DNA from: Desulfobacterales bacterium
Lineage (GTDB): Bacteria; Desulfobacterota; Desulfobacteria; Desulfobacterales; Desulfosalsimonadaceae
Length of the DNA: 64,000 nucleotides
Direction of reading: 5' to 3'
Assembly: GCA_034520365.1 (NCBI GenBank)
Contig: JAXHNP010000003.1
Coordinates: 62,001 to 126,000 of the forward strand
Position 1 is the first letter of the stretch. The number at the start of each line of letters is the position of its first letter. The translations under genes and the position numbers were made by a program. Below are positions 43,607 to 50,799 of this stretch, in pieces. The notes beneath the pieces were generated by a model, which made no database searches, was not told where the DNA came from, and was given only the letters and a program-made list of their open reading frames with translations.

Positions 43607-46132
43607 CTATCCCTTCCCGGGTTTTCGGACCGGCTGCCAGGGCTTGAATATAATAATCAGCCGGGGCAGAAGGGTCAGTGACGCCAAAAGGGCAATCAGC
43701 ATGGCCACCCCGGTCATCAAACCGAAAATAATCGTGGGAATAAAGTTTGACAGGGTCAGAATGGAAAACCCCAGAACAATGACAATGGTGGTATAATACA
43801 TGGCATAGCCGATGCTGCCGTGGCAGCGATGCATGGCCGCAATATAGTCCCTGTCCACACGGATCTCCTTTTTGAACCGATGGATGTAATGGATGGTGTT
43901 ATCCACGGCGATACCGACACTGATAGCGGCGATGGTGATGGTCATGATATCCAATGGAATGCCGGCCCAGCCCATGACGCCTAAAACTACAGAGACCGCT
44001 ATTAAATTTGGAAAAACGGCAATAAGGGCTAACTTAAGCGATTTGAAAAGCATGAAAAACATCAGCATCAAGGCCAGGAGCACAACCCCCAGGGTCAAAA
44101 TCTGAGTTTCAAAAAGGGTTTGGAGCACATTGTTATAAAGCACCAAAAGACCGGTCAGCCGCACATCCTTCGAATCATAGCCAAACCCGTGGGTCAGTTC
44201 ATGCTGGATATCGTTGATCAGCTCATTTCTGCGAAGCGTTGGGTTGGTGTCCTGAACCCTGGCCATAAACCGGATCTGGTTGTGCTCGATGGAGACAAAA
44301 GGCCTGACCAGATCTTTCCGGAACTTCTCCGGAATTTCGTTATACACCAGGGACAGCTCGAAACTGTCCAGACTTCTGCCATTATTGAGATCCCGGGCCA
44401 CTTTCATCAGGGTGCCCAGGGAAAGCACCTTGCCGGTCTCAGGCAGACTGTCCAGATAATTATGAATCTCCAGAATCTTCTGCATCTTATAGGGAGTAAA
44501 CCAATACTGATTGCCGCTATCCGCGGCATTGAACTCGGAGAACATATCAAACTCGCCGCCAGTATCATCGGCTTCGGGGCTGTTTGCCTCACCTTCTGTC
44601 TGCCCGGCACCTCCCAGATCGATCACCACATCCATGGGCGTGGTGCCGCCCAGCTTCTGGTCGATCACCTTCATGCCCTTGTATATTTCGGTGGATTCCT
44701 TGAAGTAATTCACAAATGAGTTCTCCACTTCGAGCCTGGAGATGCCGATGCCGCTTATCAGGAGCGCCAGAAGACTTAGAATCAAAATGAACCGGCCCCA
44801 CTTTTCAGTAAACCTGCTCAAAAAAGTGGTTAAAAGAATGCTTCCCCCGCACACCGGCGGCGGATCGGTCTTTTTGAGCAGCACCAGCACCGCCGGCAAA
44901 AATGTGACGGTAATCAACAGAGATACCACAATCCCGCCGACCATCATCCAGCCAAAGGTAATCACCGGTTTTATATCTGCGAGCATTAGGGAGGCAAACC
45001 CGGCCCCGGAGGTAAGCGCCGCAAAGAAAATGGGGGTGAGCTTGAACCGCATGGTCTCCAGTACCAGTTTGCGGTGGTCTTCCTCCGGATGGTCGCATAA
45101 CAGCTCACGGTAGCGGACAATCAGATGAACCGAAATCGCCATGGTGATAATCAGCTGCAGAGAGATAAAATTTGATGAGATCACCGTCACCTGCCATCCG
45201 AAAAGGCCCAGAAGCCCGACCATGGCAATGGCTGAAAGCCCGCAGCAGAGCATGGGCAGAATCACCCATCGGGGCCGCCGGAAAATGATGCCCAGAACGA
45301 TGACCAGCAGGCAGACCACCCCCAGACCAAAGACCTTGAGGTCGTTTTTGATAAACCGGATCAGGTCATGGGCGATCATGCTCACCCCGCCCAGAAAGAG
45401 CTCGGCATCATCCTCGTATTTTTTCATGATCTCGCGGATCTGTTTAATATCCGCATCCCGCTGGGCGTTAAATTGATCGCGAAGATGCCGGATTTCCTCT
45501 ATAATCCGGCTGTACTCCGCCTGCTCTGCGGCGGACAGGCCCTGCTCTTCAGCCTTTTTCTCCATTTCAACCCGCCGGACTATCAGATCCCGATAATGGG
45601 TGTCTTCTTCAAACGTGACCTGAATCCCGGTAGTCTTAAGATCCGGGCTGACCAGAAGATTCTGGTATATCGGACTGGTCTTAAGTTCCCTTCGGGCCAT
45701 CTCCTTATTGACCCGATCCGACCGCAGAGTGGGAAGGTCCCCCGTCATCTCGCTTATCGCAACGGGCGGGCTCTTCAACAGGGGGGCATCCAAAAGGGTG
45801 ACCACGGATACCACCCGCTTTATCCGGCTGATCTTCTCTTTAAGTTCGGCAATATCCTCTAACACCGCATCCGACAGGAGATCCGCGTTTTTCGGGGTAT
45901 AGGCGATAAAGAGGAAATCCTGCACCCCATAGCGGTTGTAGATTTTCCAGGCGAACTGGATATCTTCACTGGTTTCATTGACCAGCGTATCCGCGGAGGC
46001 ATCAATCTGAAAATCTTTGGCAAAAAACCCGAGGATCGCGATGATGATTAACAGACAGGCAATAATCTTGCGCGGATGGGAAAGGACAACCCTGTCATAG
46101 AAGCGGTTTATCAGCGATGACCGTCTCGGCAT
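43607..46132 (-). CDS. RND/MMPL-family lipid exporter (HAE3/HpnN-like)
   Basis: An 841-residue membrane protein with twelve predicted helices and two periplasmic domains. The first helix is KIIACLLIIIAILGFFA. There is an acidic-rich insertion (EGEANSPEADDTGGEFD) in the second periplasmic domain. The helix-4-type motif LMLADIKPVITFGWMMVGG and the later ISVGIAVDNTIHYIHRFKKE place it in the sterol-sensing-domain/MMPL part of the RND superfamily, as in hopanoid exporter HpnN. It is 54 bases downstream of mlaC, so it probably works with MlaC and MlaA in moving lipids between the membranes. Confidence 0.85.
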   Translation of the reverse strand: MPRRSSLINRFYDRVVLSHPRKIIACLLIIIAILGFFAKDFQIDASADTLVNETSEDIQFAWKIYNRYGVQDFLFIAYTPKNADLLSDAVLEDIAELKEKISRIKRVVSVVTLLDAPLLKSPPVAISEMTGDLPTLRSDRVNKEMARRELKTSPIYQNLLVSPDLKTTGIQVTFEEDTHYRDLIVRRVEMEKKAEEQGLSAAEQAEYSRIIEEIRHLRDQFNAQRDADIKQIREIMKKYEDDAELFLGGVSMIAHDLIRFIKNDLKVFGLGVVCLLVIVLGIIFRRPRWVILPMLCCGLSAIAMVGLLGLFGWQVTVISSNFISLQLIITMAISVHLIVRYRELLCDHPEEDHRKLVLETMRFKLTPIFFAALTSGAGFASLMLADIKPVITFGWMMVGGIVVSLLITVTFLPAVLVLLKKTDPPPVCGGSILLTTFLSRFTEKWGRFILILSLLALLISGIGISRLEVENSFVNYFKESTEIYKGMKVIDQKLGGTTPMDVVIDLGGAGQTEGEANSPEADDTGGEFDMFSEFNAADSGNQYWFTPYKMQKILEIHNYLDSLPETGKVLSLGTLMKVARDLNNGRSLDSFELSLVYNEIPEKFRKDLVRPFVSIEHNQIRFMARVQDTNPTLRRNELINDIQHELTHGFGYDSKDVRLTGLLVLYNNVLQTLFETQILTLGVVLLALMLMFFMLFKSLKLALIAVFPNLIAVSVVLGVMGWAGIPLDIMTITIAAISVGIAVDNTIHYIHRFKKEIRVDRDYIAAMHRCHGSIGYAMYYTTIVIVLGFSILTLSNFIPTIIFGLMTGVAMLIALLASLTLLPRLIIIFKPWQPVRKPGKG

Positions 46133-46186
46133 AAAACAACCCGTTTTAATTGGTTAGATAGAAAATGACGAATAATCTGCCGCGGA

Positions 46187-46780
46187 TTACTCTGCCGCAG
46201 ACGATTTCAGTTCCTCAAAAAGATCCCCGACCGTCCCGCTTCGCAGAATCTCATCGAATTGGGAGCGGTAGCTCTTGATCAGGCTGACGCCATTGATTTC
46301 AACATCATATACCTTCCACTGACTGCCGGCCGAATAAAACTTATACAGGACATTGGCGGTCGTATCCTCGGTTTCCACATCCATGGGGACATAAATTTTG
46401 CTCCCCTTTTTGTAAGCGGAATGATAAACAACCTCCTGATCCGCATACAGCGTGGTTTTATCAAGATAAGAGGCTTTTAAGCGCTCCACAAAGAGATCAA
46501 TGAATTTCTCCTGCTCCGATTCAGACAGGCGCGCCCAGTTGGTTTTACCCAGCGTCAGCTTGGCCATCAACTCAAAATCAATGACCGGCTCCACAATGGC
46601 CATGATCTTGTCTTTTTTCCCCGCCTCGGCCATGTCCGCTTTTTCGAGCACTGTCAGCACCGCGTCAATTTTATTCTTCATCAACTGAGAAACATCCTCG
46701 GCGTCCTCAGCCATGACCGGGGCAGCCGCCGCACATGCCAGCAGCATAAAAACTGTCCATAAACAAATAAATTTTCGCAT
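46187..46780 (-). CDS. mlaC: MlaC/Ttg2D-type periplasmic phospholipid-binding protein
   Basis: A 197-residue exported protein. The signal peptide (KFICLWTVFMLLACAAAAPVMA) is followed by the MlaC fold, with FELMAKLTLGKTNWARLSESEQ and the C-terminal KVYDVEINGVSLIKSYRSQF, both conserved in this family. It should ferry phospholipid or hopanoid-like lipid across the periplasm. I place the start at ATG 46780, one base after the mlaA stop. The longer frame to 46879 merely overlaps mlaA. It lies between mlaA and the RND gene. Confidence 0.9.
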   Translation of the reverse strand: MRKFICLWTVFMLLACAAAAPVMAEDAEDVSQLMKNKIDAVLTVLEKADMAEAGKKDKIMAIVEPVIDFELMAKLTLGKTNWARLSESEQEKFIDLFVERLKASYLDKTTLYADQEVVYHSAYKKGSKIYVPMDVETEDTTANVLYKFYSAGSQWKVYDVEINGVSLIKSYRSQFDEILRSGTVGDLFEELKSSAAE

Positions 46781-46781
46781 C

Positions 46782-47642
46782 TTATTCCTCGACCTCTCTT
46801 TTACGATTTTGTTCATACGCGTTACGAAATAAAATATACATATCCATGGCGTCCTTGCTAAAGCTTTCGTACTGACCAAGACTTAGCGACGTTTGGTTCA
46901 CGATCCGAAAGACCGGGGCGCCTGCGGAAATATAAATATCCGGAACGTAATAGACCGGGTCCAGATAATCATCCGGCACCGCACCCAGGGTATCTCTGAA
47001 ATTCGAAGGCCCCAGTAAGGGCAGAACCAAATGAAATCCCCCGCTTAGCCCGTAATGGCCCAATGTCTGACCGAAATCCTCTTCCTTCGGCGTTAAATTG
47101 AAGCCCTCTTTTGCCGGATCCATAAATCCGGCAATCCCCAGCGTTGAATTTACCGAAAACCTGGCTGTTTCAATACCGGCTGCCGCCAATTTTAACTGCA
47201 GCAGATTGTTGGCAAACCGGACCGGAAACCCTAAATTGTCGAAAAACCGGCGGATGCACTGTCTGGCAAACTTTGGCATCACAGCCCCATAGGCCCGGGC
47301 ACTGGGTTTTAACACCCAGAAATAAAGCCGGTCATTTACCCGGGTCATGATCCGGTTATACCCGATCAAAGGATCAAACACCCCTGGTTCGTCTTCAGAC
47401 TCAAACTCCTCGAATTCGTCAAACCCGCCGAATTCAGAATCTTTTTCGCCGCTGATCGCCGGCTCGGCTTGACTAAGGGGATCTCCTGACACTGTTTTCC
47501 AATGCCTGGGCGTCTCTTCCGCCACTGCGGGAAAGCCCCCCATGATAATGCTCCAGAGTGCTGCAAGCAGAACGAGTTTAGCGCCTATAGAGATAAACAG
47601 CTGCCATCTGCATTCGTATTCTTCTCGTATCCGCTGCCCCAT
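46782..47642 (-). CDS. mlaA: MlaA/VacJ outer-membrane lipid-asymmetry protein
   Basis: A 286-residue protein of the MlaA (VacJ) family. The mature part shows DPLIGYNRIMTRVNDRLYFW, FFDNLGFPVRFANNLLQLK, RFSVNSTLGIAGFMDPA and GQTLGHYGLSGGFHLVLPLLGPS, all hallmarks. Unlike E. coli MlaA it has no lipobox cysteine: the N-terminus is a plain signal peptide ending near PAVAEE, followed by an acidic linker. I choose ATG 47642 (MGQRIREE). The upstream extension to 47762 lacks support. It would extract mislocalised outer-leaflet phospholipid and pass it to MlaC. Confidence 0.88.
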   Translation of the reverse strand: MGQRIREEYECRWQLFISIGAKLVLLAALWSIIMGGFPAVAEETPRHWKTVSGDPLSQAEPAISGEKDSEFGGFDEFEEFESEDEPGVFDPLIGYNRIMTRVNDRLYFWVLKPSARAYGAVMPKFARQCIRRFFDNLGFPVRFANNLLQLKLAAAGIETARFSVNSTLGIAGFMDPAKEGFNLTPKEEDFGQTLGHYGLSGGFHLVLPLLGPSNFRDTLGAVPDDYLDPVYYVPDIYISAGAPVFRIVNQTSLSLGQYESFSKDAMDMYILFRNAYEQNRKREVEE

Positions 47643-47774
47643 GGATAACCCTGTTATTCGGTTTTCATCGATCCGTTTGGTATGATTATCATAATCATGT
47701 AAATCCCCGCGGTCCATTAATTTTTCGCTTCGCATGAGCCGGGGTTTTGAAACTCCCCGCACAGGCTTTGGGCA

Positions 47775-49085
47775 TCAGCTGTTCCGCAGCTCATCGGCAA
47801 TCTGATTCACATCCGCCATTGTTTTTTCAACATCCATTGCCAAAAGCTGCCGATCCTTCATAACCAGCCGGCCGTTAATCATTGTCGCAGCCACGTCGCT
47901 GCCGCCTGCGGCATACACCAGGTGCGAATAGATATTATACATGGGCGTTAAATGCGGTTTTTGGGTGTCAATCACAATCAAATCGGCTTTTTTGCCTGTT
48001 TCCAGCGATCCCGTGACCTGATCCAGCCCCAGCACCCGGGCCGCATCAATGGTCGCCATCCGGACCACCGTTTTGGCATCCATCACCGTGGGATCCAGGC
48101 GGCTGACCTTGTGAATCTTGGCCGCCGTATCCATTTCCGCAAACATATCCATATCATTGTTGCTGGTGCAGCCATCCGTGCCCAGTCCCACGCATACCCC
48201 GGCATCCAGGAGTTTGGGCACCGGCGCGATCCCGGAGGCCAGTTTCATATTGCTCTCCGGGTTATGCGATACTTTCACATCATTGTCTTTCAGCAGCACG
48301 ATATCCGCATCCGACAACACCACACAGTGACAGGCCACCAGCCGGGGAGAGAGCACGCCGACATCGGAAAGATAGGCCACCGGGCTTTTGCCATACGCGG
48401 CGCGGATCTTCCCGGCTTCGCTTTCGGTTTCCGCCACATGGATAATGAGCGGCACATGATTTTCACGGGATATGGCCGCGGCCTTTTCCAGAAGATCGGG
48501 CGCACACAGATAGGTCGAATGCGGCTCCACAGCCACCGTGATCAGGGCATCATCCCGCCATTTGGAGATGAGATCTTCGGTATAGGCAAACCCGTTTTCA
48601 AGGACCCCGTAATTGGGCGACGGAAAATCATAGAGCACCTCGCCCACCACGGCCCGGACCCCTGCGGCTTTGGCCGCCTCGGCCACCGCATCCTCAAAAA
48701 GATACATATCGGAAAAACAGGTGGTACCGGAAAGTATCATCTCCGCGCAGGCAAGCAGCGCCCCGGCATAGACCTTGTCCGCATTCAAACGGGCTTCTGC
48801 CGGAAAAATATAATGGTTTAACCAGGTCATGAGATCCAGGTCATCGGCAAGCCCGCGGAAGCAGGTCATGGCCGCATGGGTGTGCGTATTGATCAGGCCC
48901 GGCATGATGATGCCGCCCCGGGCATCAATCCTTGTGCCTACTGCGGCATCCAAAAATTCAGAAGCCGGCCCGATATCGCAAATCGCGTCACCGGAAATGG
49001 CCACGGCGCCGTTTTCGATGACCGTATCCTGACCATCCACAGTCAAAACGGTGCCGTTTGTGACAAGGGTATCAATCGGTTTCAT
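47775..49085 (-). CDS. Amidohydrolase, MTA/SAH deaminase type, copy 2
   Basis: A 436-residue paralogue of the enzyme at 42262, with NTHTHAAMTCFRG, IIHVAETESEAGK, CHCVVLSDADI and GLGTDGCTSNNDMD marking the metal centre, and the same SHNPESNMKLASG loop. I take ATG 49085 (MKPIDTL), overlapping the upstream phosphorylase gene by 14 bases, which indicates translational coupling. The pair would convert 5-methylthioadenosine (or SAH) to the inosine analogue and then cleave it. Confidence 0.87.
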   Translation of the reverse strand: MKPIDTLVTNGTVLTVDGQDTVIENGAVAISGDAICDIGPASEFLDAAVGTRIDARGGIIMPGLINTHTHAAMTCFRGLADDLDLMTWLNHYIFPAEARLNADKVYAGALLACAEMILSGTTCFSDMYLFEDAVAEAAKAAGVRAVVGEVLYDFPSPNYGVLENGFAYTEDLISKWRDDALITVAVEPHSTYLCAPDLLEKAAAISRENHVPLIIHVAETESEAGKIRAAYGKSPVAYLSDVGVLSPRLVACHCVVLSDADIVLLKDNDVKVSHNPESNMKLASGIAPVPKLLDAGVCVGLGTDGCTSNNDMDMFAEMDTAAKIHKVSRLDPTVMDAKTVVRMATIDAARVLGLDQVTGSLETGKKADLIVIDTQKPHLTPMYNIYSHLVYAAGGSDVAATMINGRLVMKDRQLLAMDVEKTMADVNQIADELRNS

Positions 49086-49908
49086 GGACTGAAAGCTCGC
49101 TTGCGATGGCTTGGATGATTTGCGCATGCCGGGGGGCGGCATTTCTGGCCACCTCGATGATCGCCGCTACAGTTGCCGGCTCCGGCTGGTCCGGATCATT
49201 GACATTGGTGATGGTGGAAAGGCCGATGATCCGCATACCGGCATGAACCCCGGCGATTGCCTCCATAACAGTGGAAAAACCGACCGCATCCCCGCCGATA
49301 CGCCTTAAAAAGCGCGTTTCCGAAAGCGTTTCCAAAGACGGCCCCTTAAGGCCGATATAGACACCCTTTTGCAAAGAAAAGCCCTTTTCTTTAGCCGTTT
49401 TCTCGGCAATTTGCATGAGAGCCGGATCATAGACCCTTATCATATCCGGAAACCGGATTCCCCACTGGTCGACATTCGGTCCAATCAGTGGGTTTTCCCC
49501 GGTCATATTGATATGATCCGTTATCAGCATAATGTCTCCGTCCGAAAAATCCAGATTGATCCCGCCGGCTGCATTGGAGAGTACCAGGGTATGAACCCCC
49601 ATGGCCTGCATCACCCGAATGGGAAAAGTAACAGAGGCGGGGGAATAGCCCTCATAGAGATGAAACCGTCCCTGCATGGCCAGAATCCTCTGGCCGTAGA
49701 GTTCGCCGGCCACGAGCTTGCCGTAATGGCTCTCGACGGTTGATACCGGAAAGTTGGGTATATCCCGGTAATCAACGGCGACAACCCCCTCCAGGTCCCG
49801 GATGCTTTCCCCGAGACCGGTTCCGGTCATGATCCCGATTTCCGCGCCTGATATGAATGATCGCAAATATCGGGCGGCTTCTTCAACCTGTGCTTGATAG
49901 GCGGACAT
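49072..49908 (-). CDS. Purine nucleoside phosphorylase (trimeric PNP/MTA-phosphorylase family)
   Basis: A 278-residue phosphorylase. Phosphate and base contacts are visible in MTGTGLGE, GRFHLYEGYSP, VLSNAAGGINL, HINMTGENPLIGPN and GFSTVMEAIAGVHAGM, with GLSTITN carrying the base-binding asparagine, as in guanosine/inosine phosphorylases. The adjacent deaminase suggests that the physiological substrate may be inosine or methylthioinosine. It is the first gene of this minus-strand pair. Confidence 0.88.
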   Translation of the reverse strand: MSAYQAQVEEAARYLRSFISGAEIGIMTGTGLGESIRDLEGVVAVDYRDIPNFPVSTVESHYGKLVAGELYGQRILAMQGRFHLYEGYSPASVTFPIRVMQAMGVHTLVLSNAAGGINLDFSDGDIMLITDHINMTGENPLIGPNVDQWGIRFPDMIRVYDPALMQIAEKTAKEKGFSLQKGVYIGLKGPSLETLSETRFLRRIGGDAVGFSTVMEAIAGVHAGMRIIGLSTITNVNDPDQPEPATVAAIIEVARNAAPRHAQIIQAIASELSVHETD

Positions 49909-49975
49909 ACTTTATCTCCAGGAATCTAAAAATATTTATTTTAATTCGGGCATCCGGTTTCGTCAAGCAGTGTTT

Positions 49976-50570
49976 GTGTACGTTCCACGGCTAATTTGTT
50001 CTGTATCCAAATCGAAATCGAAATCGCTATCGGGATCGGGATCGAAATCGAAAAAATATGACCCTTAAACACGAAAAACTGGATGTCTATCGCCTTTCAA
50101 TAGGCTACGTTGCATGGGTTTACGAGAAGGCCGACAGCCTGAACGGAGTCCATCGGCCCACCCGGGATCAATGGCTTCGGGCCAGCCAGTCGATACCGCT
50201 CAATATCGCCGAAGGTAATGGCAAGACCGCGGAAGCCAACCGAAGGCGTTATTTCGAAATCGCTCGTGGCTCCGCGCTTGAGTGCGCGGCGATTTAAGAT
50301 GTGCTGGTTGTCGGCAAGGCGCTGGACAAGATGGAAAGCCGGAACCGCAAGGATGAACTCGACCGTATGGCCGCGATGCTCAGCCGTCTCGGCGGAAGAG
50401 GATACCAAGTTCGAGAGGATCAGGAAGTCTACAGTGTCGATTTCGATCCCGATAGCGATTTCGATCCCGATTTCGATCCCGATAGCGAAGAAAACGAATC
50501 CCAACCTTAGCGTTAACAGGACCGGGGGTATGGATTTGGCGTTAGAACAAATTAGCCGTGGTTTGCGTTC
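49976..50570 (+). mobile_element. 575-bp inverted-repeat element carrying a four-helix-bundle gene
   Basis: The element spans 49986-50560. The ends, CACGGCTAATTTGTTCT and AGAACAAATTAGCCGTG, are perfect 17-bp inverted repeats that match those of the 152-bp elements at 15 of 17 bases. The flanks GTGTACGTTC (49976-49985) and GTTTGCGTTC (50561-50570) agree at 8 of 10 bases, a degraded 10-bp target duplication. Inside the ends, hexamer arrays of the type ATCGAA/ATCGGG (about 50011-50054) and their inverse (about 50437-50488) bound the gene, so a transcript could fold back on itself. The element has no transposase. Confidence 0.88.
50058..50510 (+). pseudogene. Four-helix-bundle (23S rRNA intervening-sequence-protein type) gene with in-frame stop
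   Basis: The reading frame encodes a member of the S23/IVP four-helix-bundle family: KLDVYRLSIGYVAWVYE, RASQSIPLNIAEGNGK, RYFEIARGSALECAAI. Codon 80 is TAA (50295-50297) where the family has a glutamine (AAIQDVLVV). The same frame then continues with DVLVVGKALDKM to 50510. The C-terminal tail, about 20 residues of alternating Asp with Phe/Pro/Ser, is the translation of the hexamer repeat. A single C-to-T change explains the stop. It could be a nonsense mutation or a suppressed codon. No ribosome-binding site is visible. Confidence 0.82.
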
Positions 50571-50799
50571 AAGTGCATAGACGAAGCCGGAACAAGGCGG
50601 AAACCGGAACTCTATTGACAACACCGGGGGATTATGGAAGAGGTATTAAACATATGAATATCGAAATATCAGTGGACATCTGTCAGGCGGCATGATAATT
50701 TTTGTACCTTTTAAATTTTATTTTCTCTTCAGCAACGGCCGTTTTGGATTCACCGTTTGCTGATAAGTTTTTTTCCAATATTGATGCGGGAGTGAGCCA
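50561..50799. other. Leader region of rnfB
   Basis: These 239 bases hold no credible gene. The sequence is AT-rich after 50690. The presumed ribosome-binding site GGGAGTGAGCC lies just before the rnfB ATG at 50800. I see no convincing promoter. Confidence 0.4.

Noticed and set aside
50011-50488. ATCGAA/ATCGGG repeat arrays as a CRISPR or microsatellite locus
   Set aside because: Units are six bases with no spacers, and the two arrays are inverted relative to each other around a gene, so they are part of the element structure.
50097-50624. Minus-strand open frame of 175 codons across the four-helix-bundle element
   Set aside because: Its hydrophobic and isoleucine-rich repeats are the reverse reading of the hexamer array; the plus strand has clear family similarity.
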